Shown: positions 16,520 through 28,049, numbered from the stretch's first letter. The stretch is 64,000 nucleotides of DNA from an uncultured Oscillospiraceae bacterium (GCA_910589085.1 CAJUSG010000001.1:132470-196469); one strand, 5' to 3'. Numbers and translations: made by a program. The notes: a model not told the origin generated them from the sequence alone.

Positions 16520-18253
16520 TTGCTTTCCCTGTTCCTGACCCACCTGGAGGGCTACAAAAAAGAGGCCGTAAAATCCCCGATCCTCATTGTGCTGGAGGTC
16601 ATCTGCGAGCTGCTGCTCCCCCTGGTCATGGCGGAGATTGTGGACGTGGCCATCCCCTCCGGGGACACCGTCTATATCTTCAAACTGGGCGCGGCCATGC
16701 TCCTCCTCGCCGCCGTCTCCATGGCCTGCGGCGTCCTTGCGGCCAAATATGCCGCCTTTGCCAGCCAGGGCTTCGGCGGCAATCTGCGGCAGTGTCTGTT
16801 CAACAAAATTCAGGACTTCTCCTTCGCGGATATCGACCGTTTCTCCTCGGCGTCACTCATCACCCGCATGACCAACGACGTCAACGCCATGACCATGATG
16901 CTGGCTATGGGCCTGCGTATGCTGGTCCGTGCGCCGGTGATGCTCATTGCCGCGCTGGGGGTCAGCCTGTACCTCAACGCACAGCTGGCCATGATCCTGC
17001 TGGTCATCATCCCGCTGATGGTGCTGGCCATCGCCGTACTGATGAAGGTGTGCACCAGGCTCTTCGACGCCATGCAGAAAAAGATCGACGGGCTGAACAA
17101 TGTCCTCCAGGAGAATCTGGTGGCCATCCGGGTCGTGAAGGCCTTTGTCCGGGAGGACCACGAGCGGGAGAAATTCAACCGCTCCAGCGACGAGCTGATG
17201 GAGGCCGGCCTCACCGTAGGGATGCGGATCATCGCCATCATGCCCATCATGATGCTGTGCCTGAACGGGGCCACCCTGGCCGTCCTCTACTTCGGCGGCA
17301 AAATGGTCATGGGGGCCACCTTCGAGCTGGGCGATCTGAACGCCTTTCTCAGCTATATCATGCAGGTGCTGATGAGCGTGATGATGGTAGCCATGTCCCT
17401 GCTCCAGCTCTCCCGGGCCCAGGCCTGCGCCCGGCGGATCAATGAGGTGCTCACCGCCGTCCCCTCCGTTCAGAACAAGGAGGACACCCCCTCCCTCCCC
17501 GTCCCCAGGGGCCGGGTGGAGTTTAAGGATGTGTCCTTCAAATACGCCGCCGAGGGCGCCGGGGACGACGTGCTGTCCCACATCAGCTTTACCGTGAAGC
17601 CCGGAAAATTTGTCGCCATCGTGGGGGGCACCGGCACCGGCAAGTCCTCCCTGGTCAACCTGATCCCCCGGTTTTACGACGTCACCGGCGGCTCCGTCCT
17701 GGTGGACGGGATAGATGTGCGGGACTACCCCCTGGAGGAGCTGCGGGAGCGGATCGGCATGGTGCTCCAGACCAACATCCTGTTTACCGGCACCATCCGG
17801 GAAAATCTGCTCTGGGGCAAGCCGGACGCCACCGAGGAGGAGATCGTCCGGGCGGCGAAGGACGCCCAGGCCTACGACTTCATCATGTCCCTGCCCGAGG
17901 GCTTCGACACCCAGCTGACCCAGGGGGGCACCAATGTCTCCGGCGGACAGAAGCAGCGGCTGTGCATCGCCCGGGCCATGCTCCGCAGGCCGGCCATCCT
18001 GATTCTGGACGACTCCACCTCCGCCTTGGACTCGGCCACCGAGGCAGCCATCCGGGAGTCCTTCCACAGCAATCTCAAGGACACCACCGTCATCATCATC
18101 GCTCAGCGCATCTCGTCCGTGCAGTACGCCGACGAAATCCTCATCCTGGACGACGACCACATCGCCGGTCGTGGCACCCATGAGGAACTGATGAAAACCA
18201 ACAAAATCTATCAGGAGATCTATCAATCTCAGCAAGAGGGGGTGGGCGGATAA
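16520..18253 (+). CDS. ABC exporter half-transporter with degenerate ATP site
   Basis: The protein (577 residues) has six membrane helices in residues 1-310 and an ATPase domain from about 340. Walker A is GGTGTGKSS and the signature is VSGGQKQR. Walker B is ILILDDSTSALD, where the usual catalytic glutamate is aspartate. That substitution marks the degenerate subunit of heterodimeric exporters such as TM287/288. The start is TTG, with AAAAGGAG 9 bases upstream. Its stop overlaps the start of the second half by one base (TAATG), so the two are made together. Confidence 0.92.
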   Translation: MLSLFLTHLEGYKKEAVKSPILIVLEVICELLLPLVMAEIVDVAIPSGDTVYIFKLGAAMLLLAAVSMACGVLAAKYAAFASQGFGGNLRQCLFNKIQDFSFADIDRFSSASLITRMTNDVNAMTMMLAMGLRMLVRAPVMLIAALGVSLYLNAQLAMILLVIIPLMVLAIAVLMKVCTRLFDAMQKKIDGLNNVLQENLVAIRVVKAFVREDHEREKFNRSSDELMEAGLTVGMRIIAIMPIMMLCLNGATLAVLYFGGKMVMGATFELGDLNAFLSYIMQVLMSVMMVAMSLLQLSRAQACARRINEVLTAVPSVQNKEDTPSLPVPRGRVEFKDVSFKYAAEGAGDDVLSHISFTVKPGKFVAIVGGTGTGKSSLVNLIPRFYDVTGGSVLVDGIDVRDYPLEELRERIGMVLQTNILFTGTIRENLLWGKPDATEEEIVRAAKDAQAYDFIMSLPEGFDTQLTQGGTNVSGGQKQRLCIARAMLRRPAILILDDSTSALDSATEAAIRESFHSNLKDTTVIIIAQRISSVQYADEILILDDDHIAGRGTHEELMKTNKIYQEIYQSQQEGVGG

Positions 18254-20319
18254 TGCCAGGACCGCATCAGGCCTTCAAGGCCGGGCCAGTCAAGCCCAAA
18301 AACCTGAAAAAGACCATGGGCCGCCTGGTGGGCTACCTCACCAAGAGCAAGCTGCCCCTGCTCTTCGTCCTGTTCTGCCTGCTGGTGTCGGTAGGCACCA
18401 ATCTGGGCGGGTCGTACCTTATGCGGCCCATCATCAACAACTTTATCTGGTCGGGCTGCACCGACTTCGCCGGGCTGGGTCTGGCCATCCTCCAGCTGGC
18501 GGGTATTTACTTGCTGGGCTGTCTGGCCACCTACGGCCAGTCCGCCGCCATGGTCCGTCTGGCGGAGAAGGGGGTCAACCGCCTGCGCAAGGACCTTTTC
18601 GACGCCCTGCAAAAGCTGCCCCTGTCCTACTTTGACCAGCACCCCCACGGGGAGCTGATGAGCCGCTTCACCAACGACGCCGACAATGTGCAGATGGCCC
18701 TCCAGCAGAGCATGGTTTCTCTGTTCTCCAGCTGCCTGATGTTTGTGGGGCTGGTGGTCCTCATGCTGGTCATCAACTGGAAGCTGTTTCTGGTCACCGC
18801 CCTGGTGCTGGTCCTCACCATGCTCCTGTTCAAGCAGCTGGGAGGCCGCAGCCGAAAGTTCTATCAGAAGCAGCAGGCGGCCCTGGGCAAGGTAAACGGA
18901 GAAATCCAGGAGACCATCGAGGGCTTGAAGGTGGTAAAGGCCTTCACCCACGAGGAGGCATCCAAGGCCAAGTTTCAGGCACTGAATAACGCCTATCGGG
19001 ACGCCGCCCAGCGGGCCAACTTCTACTCCACCATGATTATGCCGGTGGCGGGCAACCTGATGAACATCAGCTATGCCCTCACCGCCGCCTTCGGCGGACT
19101 GCTCTCCGTCCTCCAGGGCTTCGACCTGGGGGGGCTGGCCATCTATCTCAACTACTCCCGGCAGGTGGGCCAGCCTCTGAACCAGATATCCCAGCAGATG
19201 ACCACCCTGCTGTCCGCCATGGCGGGGGCGGAGCGCATCTTCGAGGTGATGGACACCGCCGCCGAGGTCAACGAGGGCTCTGTCACCCTGATCCCCGCCG
19301 AGAAGGATGCCAACGGCACCCTCTCCCCCTTCACCGGCCCGGGCCGGCCCAAAACCTGGGCCTGGAGGACCCCTCGGAGCAACGGCATGGAGCTGGTCCC
19401 CGTCTTTGTTGGTGAGGACGAGGTCCTCACCGAGATTATCGACCCGGAAGCCGTCCCCGACCCGGCCATGCTGGCCGACCACGGCTGGGCCTGGAAATAC
19501 CCAGGCCCCGATGGGGAGATGGGCCTCCACCTCATCCGGGGCACGGTGCGCAATGTCCCCGGGGAGGATTTCTGTCTGACCGAGCTGAAAGGCGCGGTGC
19601 GCTTCCGGAATGTGGATTTCTCCTATGTCCCCGGCAAGCGAATCCTGAAGGACGTGTCGGTCTACGCCGACCCCGGCCAGAAAATCGCCTTTGTGGGCTC
19701 CACCGGCGCGGGCAAGACCACCATCACCAACCTGATTAACCGCTTTTACGAGATCGAGGGCGGGCTCATCACCTACGACGGCATCGACGTGAAGGCCATC
19801 CGCAAAGACGACCTGCGCCGCTCTCTGGGGGCGGTGCTCCAGGACACCCACCTGTTCACCGGCACCATCCTGGACAACATCCGCTACGGCCGGCTGGACG
19901 CCACCGACGAGGAGTGCATCGCCGCCGCCAAGAGCGCCAACGCCCACTCCTTCATCCGCCGTCTGCCCGAGGGCTATCAGACCCAGGTCACCGGCGACGG
20001 GGCCAACCTGTCCCAGGGCCAGCGGCAGCTCTTAGCTATCGCCCGGGCGGCGGTGGCCGACCCGCCGGTGATGATTCTGGACGAGGCCACCTCCTCCATC
20101 GATACCCGGACGGAGGCCCTCATCCAGCGGGGCATGGACGCCCTCATGGAAGGCCGGACGGTGTTCGTCATCGCCCACCGCCTGTCCACCGTGCGCAACT
20201 CCAACTGTATTGTAGTCATCGAGCACGGTGAAATTGAGGAGAAGGGCAGCCACCAGCGCCTTTTGGAGGAAAAGGGCCGGTACTACCGGCTGTACACCGG
20301 ACAGTTCCAGCTGTCCTGA
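18253..20319 (+). CDS. ABC exporter half-transporter with catalytic site and linker insertion
   Basis: The protein (688 residues) is about 100 longer than usual. Membrane domain spans about 30-330. Residues about 345-440 are an extra, Pro/Gly/Asp-rich segment between membrane and ATPase domains. The ATPase domain has Walker A GSTGAGKTT (482-490), signature LSQGQRQ (non-standard second Gly) and Walker B VMILDEATSSID with the catalytic glutamate. The odd signature plus the aspartate in the partner would build one dead and one live ATP site. Substrate unknown; drugs or lipids are typical for the family. Confidence 0.92.
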   Translation: MPGPHQAFKAGPVKPKNLKKTMGRLVGYLTKSKLPLLFVLFCLLVSVGTNLGGSYLMRPIINNFIWSGCTDFAGLGLAILQLAGIYLLGCLATYGQSAAMVRLAEKGVNRLRKDLFDALQKLPLSYFDQHPHGELMSRFTNDADNVQMALQQSMVSLFSSCLMFVGLVVLMLVINWKLFLVTALVLVLTMLLFKQLGGRSRKFYQKQQAALGKVNGEIQETIEGLKVVKAFTHEEASKAKFQALNNAYRDAAQRANFYSTMIMPVAGNLMNISYALTAAFGGLLSVLQGFDLGGLAIYLNYSRQVGQPLNQISQQMTTLLSAMAGAERIFEVMDTAAEVNEGSVTLIPAEKDANGTLSPFTGPGRPKTWAWRTPRSNGMELVPVFVGEDEVLTEIIDPEAVPDPAMLADHGWAWKYPGPDGEMGLHLIRGTVRNVPGEDFCLTELKGAVRFRNVDFSYVPGKRILKDVSVYADPGQKIAFVGSTGAGKTTITNLINRFYEIEGGLITYDGIDVKAIRKDDLRRSLGAVLQDTHLFTGTILDNIRYGRLDATDEECIAAAKSANAHSFIRRLPEGYQTQVTGDGANLSQGQRQLLAIARAAVADPPVMILDEATSSIDTRTEALIQRGMDALMEGRTVFVIAHRLSTVRNSNCIVVIEHGEIEEKGSHQRLLEEKGRYYRLYTGQFQLS

Positions 20320-20327
20320 CAGAAGAA

Positions 20328-20355
20328 GGGCTCCGCCGGCCAGGCGGAGCCCTTT
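20328..20355. terminator. Bidirectional terminator
   Basis: GGGCTCCGCC pairs with GGCGGAGCCC between convergent genes, with TTT after on the plus strand and CTTCTTCT on the minus strand. Confidence 0.75.
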
Positions 20356-20361
20356 CTGCAA

Positions 20362-20871
20362 TTATTTTCGGTAAACCAGCTCGGCGAACTGCCCATATTG
20401 CCTGACTGTCTCCAGACGAAACCGTCTCGTTGCCTCCTTCTGGGTAAACAGCGGAATCCCCTCCCCCAGCAGGACGGGAGCGACCTGTACAATCAGACAG
20501 TCCACCATGTCCCGCTCCAGCAGCGGGGCCAGAATGGTGTTCCCGCCGATGATCCAGATATTTTTATCGGGTCCCAGCCCTGTCACAAACTCCGCCACGT
20601 CTCCCCTCACCGGGGTAAATCCCCTCTGGGGCAGGCTGTCGGCGTGGGTAAACACATAGTTTTCCGTGGTGGGGTAGTAGCTAGCGGCATTCTCCAGCCT
20701 GGCAATCTCCTCAAAGGTCCGCCGGCCCATAATGGCGACGTCCATCTCACTGTAGAAGCGGTCGCAGTCTGTCTCCTCCGGGCTGCCCGTCTCGTGGAGC
20801 CAGTTCAGCCCATGATTTTTGTCGGCCAGATAGCCGTCCAGGGTGATGCAGCCGTAAAAAAATACGCTCAT
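20362..20871 (-). CDS. Dihydrofolate-reductase-like (RibD C-terminal) protein
   Basis: The protein (169 residues) has the DHFR-like fold of the RibD C-terminal family: FFYGCITLDGYLADKN at the start, DVAIMGRRTFEEI (about 46-58) and NIWIIGGNTILAPLLE (about 104). These are NADPH-binding landmarks. Such proteins are uncharacterised oxidoreductases in many Firmicutes and need not be DHFR itself. AAGGAGAAGAA precedes the ATG at 20871. The upstream gene ends 20 bases before, so a two-gene operon is likely. Confidence 0.85.
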   Translation of the reverse strand: MSVFFYGCITLDGYLADKNHGLNWLHETGSPEETDCDRFYSEMDVAIMGRRTFEEIARLENAASYYPTTENYVFTHADSLPQRGFTPVRGDVAEFVTGLGPDKNIWIIGGNTILAPLLERDMVDCLIVQVAPVLLGEGIPLFTQKEATRRFRLETVRQYGQFAELVYRK

Positions 20872-20891
20872 TTCTTCTCCTTTTCCATCTG

Positions 20892-21239
20892 CTATACAAC
20901 GCTCTCCCCCAATAAAATCCTGGGCATTGTGGTCAGGCAGCGGTTCCACCTTTTATAAAACCGCTCCAGCCCAAGTTTTGAAACACGGGCGTGGACTTCC
21001 TCATCCTCCAGGGTCCAGTGCAGAATATATGTGACCTTACCAACCCACTTTGTCAGGCGAACGGGCGGTTTTCCCTCCTTGACGGCGTTAAAACTCTCTT
21101 GCCGGTGTGTGCGTTTGATGTATTTCACGTCAACCACTCCGGGCTGTGCGCAATAGAACTCAGCGACCTCTTTCATCAAAGCCTCAATCTCATCCTGTTT
21201 GTCAATCTTTGCCTCGTAGATACAAATTTCGTGAAACAT
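20892..21239 (-). CDS. ABM-like small alpha/beta protein
   Basis: The 115-residue protein begins MFHEICIYEAKIDKQDE, then EALMKEVAEFYCAQPGVVDVKYIKRTH. This resembles dimeric alpha/beta-barrel (antibiotic biosynthesis monooxygenase/NIPSNAP-like) proteins, which act on small ligands or heme. The C-terminal part (HWTLEDEEVHARVSKLGLERFYKRW) is typical of the second half of that fold. The match is from pattern only. It lies between malic enzyme and the DHFR-like gene on the same strand. Confidence 0.6.
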   Translation of the reverse strand: MFHEICIYEAKIDKQDEIEALMKEVAEFYCAQPGVVDVKYIKRTHRQESFNAVKEGKPPVRLTKWVGKVTYILHWTLEDEEVHARVSKLGLERFYKRWNRCLTTMPRILLGESVV

Positions 21240-21296
21240 TCCAGCACCACCTTGATTCGACTTTCTCACTGAACCGATTGACGTGTTCCCTTTCAA

Positions 21297-22469
21297 TTAA
21301 ATCCTCGCCACACCGGACCTTCTGGCGGCCTCGGCCACGGCCTGAGCCACGGCGGGGCCCACCCGGGGGTCGAAGGCCTGGGGGATGATGCAGTCCTCCC
21401 CCAGCTCCTCGTCGGAGACCAGCTCAGACAGGGCGCGGGCGGCGGCCAGCTTCATCTCCTCGTTGATATCGCTGGCCCGGACGTCCAGCGCGCCCCGGAA
21501 CAGCCCCGGGAATGCCAGCACGTTGTTGATCTGGTTGGGGTAGTCGCTGCGGCCGGTGGCCACCACCCGGGCGCCGCCCGCCTTGGCGTCGTCGGGGAAA
21601 ATCTCCGGGGTGGGGTTGGCGCAGGCAAAGACAATGGCGTCCTGATTCATGGTGGACACCATCTCCGGGGTCACCAGATTGGGGGCGGAGACCCCAACAA
21701 ACACGTCGGCCCCTCTCATCATATCGGCCAGTGTGCCCTGCCGCCTGTCCCGGTTGGTCACTCTGGCGATCTCCTGCTGAGCCCAGTTCAGCTGGTCACA
21801 GCCCTCATACACCGCGCCGAACCTGTCCACCAGGGTAATGTCGGTAAACCCGGCCAGCAGGAGCAGCTTTGTAATGGAGATAGCGGCGGAGCCAGCCCCG
21901 GAAAAGACCACCCGGACCTCCTCCTTTTTCTTCCCCACCAGCCGCAGGGCGTTGGTCAGCCCGGCCAGCACAATAATGGCGGTACCGTGCTGGTCGTCGT
22001 GGAACACAGGAATGTCGCACAGCTCTTTCAGCTTCCGCTCGATCTCAAAGCACCGGGGGGCGGCGATGTCCTCCAGGTTGATGCCCCCGAAGGAGCCGGA
22101 GATATTGTACACCGTCCGGACAAACTCGTCCACATCCTTGGTCTTTACGCACAGGGGGAAGGCGTCCACTCCCCCGAAGGTCTTGAACAGCACGCACTTG
22201 CCCTCCATAACGGGCATCCCGGCCTCGGGGCCGATATCCCCCAGGCCCAAAACGGCGGAGCCGTCGGTGATGACGGCCACCAGGTTGTGCCGCCGGGTAA
22301 GCTCATAGCTTTTGGTCAGGTCATCCTGAATGGCCAGACAGGGCTGGGCCACCCCGGGGGTGTAGGCCAGGGACAGCGACTCTCTGTCGTTGGCGGGCAC
22401 AGTGGCCACCACCTCGATTTTACCCTTCCATTCTCCGTGCAGGCGCAGGCTCTCCTTTGCGTAGTCCAT
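21297..22469 (-). CDS. NAD(P)-dependent malic enzyme
   Basis: The 390-residue protein is the short bacterial form. Landmarks are SLAYTPGVAQPCLAI, VITDGSAVLGLGDIGPEAGMP, INLEDIAAPRCFEIE, VFHDDQHGTAIIVLAGL (metal and substrate), the dinucleotide fold VVFSGAGSAAISITKLL, and FACANPTPEI. It decarboxylates malate to pyruvate in the cytoplasm, yielding NAD(P)H. AAGGAGAGAATTGT precedes the ATG. A promoter is present upstream. The adjacent divergent gene is a sodium symporter, with no clear functional link. Confidence 0.94.
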   Translation of the reverse strand: MDYAKESLRLHGEWKGKIEVVATVPANDRESLSLAYTPGVAQPCLAIQDDLTKSYELTRRHNLVAVITDGSAVLGLGDIGPEAGMPVMEGKCVLFKTFGGVDAFPLCVKTKDVDEFVRTVYNISGSFGGINLEDIAAPRCFEIERKLKELCDIPVFHDDQHGTAIIVLAGLTNALRLVGKKKEEVRVVFSGAGSAAISITKLLLLAGFTDITLVDRFGAVYEGCDQLNWAQQEIARVTNRDRRQGTLADMMRGADVFVGVSAPNLVTPEMVSTMNQDAIVFACANPTPEIFPDDAKAGGARVVATGRSDYPNQINNVLAFPGLFRGALDVRASDINEEMKLAAARALSELVSDEELGEDCIIPQAFDPRVGPAVAQAVAEAARRSGVARI

Positions 22470-22519
22470 ACAATTCTCTCCTTGTCTAAAATAAAATGGG
22501 TATAGTTTCCCTTGATCCT

Positions 22520-22548
22520 ATTATACTAACACTCTGAAAAAAACGCAA
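22520..22548 (-). promoter_or_regulatory. Candidate promoter of malic enzyme
   Basis: On the minus strand TTGCGT (22548-22543) and TATAAT (22525-22520) are 17 bases apart, about 50 bases before the start. Confidence 0.55.
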
Positions 22549-22629
22549 TGCCCCTTTGTTTTTATCCAGTTTCTCGGCTTTCTCCTCACAATTTCTCGCT
22601 TTTTTGCCCTGTTTTTATTAGTTTTACTG

Positions 22630-22658
22630 TTGACGGAGCCTGGAATTTCTGGTAAAAT
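22630..22658 (+). promoter_or_regulatory. Promoter of the NSS symporter
   Basis: TTGACG (22630-22635) and TAAAAT (22653-22658) with a 17-base spacer, 50 bases before the start. Confidence 0.65.
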
Positions 22659-22708
22659 TTCGTTTAACTGACATTTCAGTGTGAATAAATTGTAAACAGG
22701 AGGACATT

Positions 22709-24145
22709 ATGGAAAAACATCACAGAGGAGAATGGGGCAGCAACCTGGGCTTCCTCATGGCCGCCGTGGGCTCCGCGGTCGGTCTGGGTAACATCTGGGC
22801 ATTCCCCTATAAAATGGGCAACGGCGGCGGCTTCGCCTTTCTGGTCATCTATCTGATTCTGGCCGTCACCGTGGGCTTCAACATCATGCTGTGCGAGCTG
22901 GCCATCGGCCGGAGGGCTGGCCGCAGCGTACTGGTGAGCTATCAGCAGGCAGGCGGCAAAATGGGCACCTTCCTCGGCTTTCTGGCCATGCTCTCCCCCT
23001 TCCTGATCCTGAGCTTCTACACCGTTCTGGGCGCCTACTGCATGGAGTATATGTCCCTGAACCTGGCCGACCTGGCCTTTGGTGTGTCCACCCTGGCCGG
23101 CCTGACCGGCGGCGACTCCTTTAACGCGGTGCGCATCAACCAGTTCGGCGCGGTAGCCTTTACCTTCCTGTTCATTTTCATCTGTTTCCTCATCATCCGG
23201 GGCGGCATTAAGGACGGCATTGAGAAGTTCAACAAGATCGGTATGCCCGCTCTGTTCATCATGCTGGTTATTGTCATCGTCCGGGCCGTCACCCTGCCCG
23301 GAGCCGGCGCGGGTCTGGCCTTCATGTTCGCCCCCAACTTCACCCCTCTGAAGGAGGATTTTCTCAAGGTGCTCTCCACCGCCGGCGGGCAGATGTTCTT
23401 CTCCCTCTCTCTGGCCATGGGCATCACCGTCACCTACGGCTCCTACCTGAGCAAGAAGGAGAGTCTGGTCAAGAACTCTCTCATCATCATCATCTCCGAC
23501 ACCATTGTGGCCATCCTGGCCGGCATGGCCGTTCTGCCCGCCGCCTTCGCCCTGGGCGGCGCGAATGCGGAGAAGGCGGGCCCCGCCCTGCTGTTCATCA
23601 CCCTTCAGGACGTGTTCAACGCCATGGGTCCCACCGGCCCTCTCTTCGGCGTGCTGTTCTATCTGCTGGTTATCCTGGCTGCGATCACCTCCGCCATCGC
23701 CCTTCTGGAGGTTCTGGCCACCTTCATGTCTGACCGGATCGCTCTGAAGGGCCACACGCCCAACCGCGCCAAGCTGGTCACCATCATCTGCCTGGTGGTC
23801 TTCGCCGAGGCCGCCCTGGTGGCCGCCGACGGCCTGGGCAAAAACGGCCTTTGGATTCCCTTCCACGAGACCGGGCGGAATCTGGGCGCCTCCTGGCTGG
23901 ACTTTATGGACTTCATCTCCGAGGGCGTGGCCATGCCTCTGGGCGCGCTGCTCATGTCCGTCTGGATCGGCTGGTTTGTGGGTCCCAAGCTGGTCCGGGA
24001 CGAGGTAGAGCAGGAGGGCCACAAGATCAGCAATGGTCTGTATGCATTCTTCAGCTTCTGCATCAAATTCATCGTCCCCATCGCCATGGCATTTGTCCTG
24101 TTCGGCATGGTAAACGATTTTATGACCATTCCTCCCCAGTCCTGA
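22709..24145 (+). CDS. Sodium-dependent transporter, NSS/SNF family
   Basis: The 478-residue protein opens with WGSNLGFLMAAVGSAVGLGN, then IWAFPYKMGNGGGFAFLVIY. This is the unwound TM1 with sodium-site residues that marks neurotransmitter:sodium symporters (LeuT, MhsT). About eleven hydrophobic segments follow. Members import amino acids with sodium. AGGAGGACATT precedes the ATG. It is monocistronic, with its own promoter and terminator. The substrate cannot be read from sequence. Confidence 0.93.
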   Translation: MEKHHRGEWGSNLGFLMAAVGSAVGLGNIWAFPYKMGNGGGFAFLVIYLILAVTVGFNIMLCELAIGRRAGRSVLVSYQQAGGKMGTFLGFLAMLSPFLILSFYTVLGAYCMEYMSLNLADLAFGVSTLAGLTGGDSFNAVRINQFGAVAFTFLFIFICFLIIRGGIKDGIEKFNKIGMPALFIMLVIVIVRAVTLPGAGAGLAFMFAPNFTPLKEDFLKVLSTAGGQMFFSLSLAMGITVTYGSYLSKKESLVKNSLIIIISDTIVAILAGMAVLPAAFALGGANAEKAGPALLFITLQDVFNAMGPTGPLFGVLFYLLVILAAITSAIALLEVLATFMSDRIALKGHTPNRAKLVTIICLVVFAEAALVAADGLGKNGLWIPFHETGRNLGASWLDFMDFISEGVAMPLGALLMSVWIGWFVGPKLVRDEVEQEGHKISNGLYAFFSFCIKFIVPIAMAFVLFGMVNDFMTIPPQS

Positions 24146-24154
24146 ATAAATCCA

Positions 24155-24184
24155 AAAGCCACGGGCAGCCGCCCGTGGCTTTCT
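24155..24184 (+). terminator. Terminator of the NSS symporter
   Basis: AAAGCCACGGGC pairs with GCCCGTGGCTTT, followed by TCTC; a strong hairpin 10 bases after the stop. Confidence 0.75.
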
Positions 24185-24231
24185 CATATAAACCGGGCCG
24201 GAGGGGAACTGTCCCCTTCCGGCCCTGATCT

Positions 24232-24513
24232 TCACTGATTCATAAAAAACCATACAGCCATGGCCACTGCGGCCGCGAGGAAGAACATCACCCATGGCGC
24301 CGCGCTGCTCTTTTTTTTCTGCGGCGTTCTGCGCGGGGTATAGAAATTGACATCGCCGCGCTGCTTGGGGGCAGCGGGCTCTTTGGAAAGCTCTTTCTGT
24401 TTTTCCAGGTCCTGAATCAGCCGGAGATTTGCGTCCAGAGTTCCGCCGCAATAAGAACAGAAGATGCGTGTATCCTCGTTAATCCGATGGCATTCAGGGC
24501 AGCGTTTTGACAT
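24232..24513 (-). CDS. Zinc-ribbon protein with C-terminal membrane anchor
   Basis: The 93-residue protein starts with a four-cysteine ribbon, CPEC then CSYCG (spacing typical of zinc_ribbon domains). A charged linker rich in K, P and Q follows. It ends with a single membrane helix (PWVMFFLAAAVAMAVWFF) and a 3-residue tail. This tail-anchored layout places the ribbon in the cytoplasm. Partners are unknown. It lies downstream of the dipeptidase gene on the same strand. Confidence 0.8.
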   Translation of the reverse strand: MSKRCPECHRINEDTRIFCSYCGGTLDANLRLIQDLEKQKELSKEPAAPKQRGDVNFYTPRRTPQKKKSSAAPWVMFFLAAAVAMAVWFFMNQ

Positions 24514-24605
24514 AATGGTACTCCTTTACAGGCGGCTCAGGAGCCGCCGGATAGTCCGTGCTTTTATTATAACAGGAAAACCCTTCCTTGGCAAGACACT
24601 TCCGT

Positions 24606-25625
24606 CTAAATCCCGCACCTTTTGAAAAAATCCAAAGCATTTTGCCACAGAATTTTCTCCGCCTGACATTGGGAAAGCCCCCGATCCAAAAAATACTGGT
24701 ACAGTCCGGCAAATTTCTCCGGGCAGTCCAGGCCGGGAGGGACATCGGTGCCGTCGGCGTCGGAGCCCAGCGCCAGGCAGTCCTCCGCGCCCAGCTCCAG
24801 AAAGTGCTCCACATGGCGGTACAGGTCGTCCAGCACGGCGGGCCGGTCTCCGGTGCGCAGAAAATCCTGGGAGTAGTTCAGGCCGATGAGGCACTTCCGG
24901 GCCGCCATCTCCCGAATCTGCTCATCTCTCAGGTTGCGTCTGTGTCCGCAGACCGCCCTGGCGTTGGAGTGGCTGGCCGCGAAGGGTTTTTGGGCAACGG
25001 CTAAAAAGTCGTCAAACCCCCGGTCGTTCAGGTGGGAGATGTCCGCCGCAATTCTCTGCCGCTCCAGCTCCTGGACGGCCTCCCTTCCAAACCCGGACAG
25101 GCCGTGGTCGGTCGCGTTCCCTGAGCCGATCTCGTTCTCCCCGTTCCAGGTGAGGGTCATCATCCGCACTCCGTCCCGGGCCAGAACCTCCACCCTGTCC
25201 AGCCGTCCCGCCAAAGCGGAGCCGTTTTCCACAGTGAGGATGGCAGCCGCTCTCCCCTGTTCCCAGACGGTCTCAATGTCCGAAGCGGTGCGGCAGGGGC
25301 GCACCTTGTCCGCCAGGGCCTCCATCTGCCGGTGAAAGCTCCGCTGGCAAAGGTCATAGTAGGCCGCAGCCTCCTCTCCCTTCAGTTCATCCGGGACAAA
25401 AATGGCGCAGCACTGGCACCAGTTAACCCCCTCCGGGATTGTGGAGAGGGAGAAATGCCGTCCGGGCAGGTCCAGGGTGTTGGTTTCGCGGACCCGGCCG
25501 GCCAGAGCGGCGGCGGCCTCCCCCCGCCGGGCCGGGTCCCGGAAGGCGTCCAGCAGGGGAGCGTCCTCCGCCGTCAGGGCGGTGAGGGTGTCGCAGTGCA
25601 GGTCGATGAGGGCGTAGGGAAGCAT
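24606..25625 (-). CDS. M19 membrane-dipeptidase family peptidase
   Basis: The protein (339 residues) shows LIDLHCDTLTAL (the HxD zinc pair), a central region with MMTLTWNGENEIGSG, LERQRIAADISHLNDRGFDD, and PFAASHSNARAVCGHRRNLRD (zinc-binding histidines). This is the renal-dipeptidase fold. Family members cleave dipeptides, including L,D forms, without needing a signal peptide in Firmicutes, and none is visible here. The ATG at 25625 follows AAAAAGGAGTGACCAC. It is separated from Tex by a large repeat element. Confidence 0.9.
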   Translation of the reverse strand: MLPYALIDLHCDTLTALTAEDAPLLDAFRDPARRGEAAAALAGRVRETNTLDLPGRHFSLSTIPEGVNWCQCCAIFVPDELKGEEAAAYYDLCQRSFHRQMEALADKVRPCRTASDIETVWEQGRAAAILTVENGSALAGRLDRVEVLARDGVRMMTLTWNGENEIGSGNATDHGLSGFGREAVQELERQRIAADISHLNDRGFDDFLAVAQKPFAASHSNARAVCGHRRNLRDEQIREMAARKCLIGLNYSQDFLRTGDRPAVLDDLYRHVEHFLELGAEDCLALGSDADGTDVPPGLDCPEKFAGLYQYFLDRGLSQCQAEKILWQNALDFFKRCGI

Positions 25626-25663
25626 GTGGTCACTCCTTTTTGCAGACTGAATGGATATGCCCA

Positions 25664-25802
25664 AAGCCTCCCTTCGCAAAAAGGGAGGTGGCATCTGCGA
25701 AGCAGATGACGGAGGGTTTTCCTATGAGGAAACGTATCTGTTCTGTCAGGAGAAAACCCCCACCCGCTCCGCGGGAGCCCCCTTTTCGAAGGGGGCCCTT
25801 GC
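25664..25802. repeat. Dispersed 140-bp repeat, copy 1
   Basis: Begins AAAGCCTCCCTTCGC, contains the hairpin CATCTGCGAAGCAGATG, then GGAGGGTTTTCC, and ends GCCCCCTTTTCGAAGGGGGC. Copies 2 (29677) and 3 (40040) share this order of blocks; the middle sequences differ. Confidence 0.75.
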
Positions 25803-25826
25803 ATCTCTACAGAATATGCGGAACGA

Positions 25827-27971
<2,145 letters not shown>

Positions 27972-28049
27972 ATGTCGTTCTCCTTGGTAAATAAAGTCAT
28001 GGAACAGTTTACCGCAAAAGCTGGAAAAAGTCCAGCGGAAATCTCGGCC

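Noticed and set aside
18229..19947. Long minus-strand frame opposite the second ABC exporter gene
   Set aside because: Antisense shadow: G/Q/D-rich, no start site and fully overlapped by a well-supported ABC gene.
22676..24451. Long minus-strand frame (591 codons) opposite the NSS symporter
   Set aside because: It mirrors the symporter, with a G/H/Q-rich composition that occurs opposite GC-rich codons. No domain or RBS.
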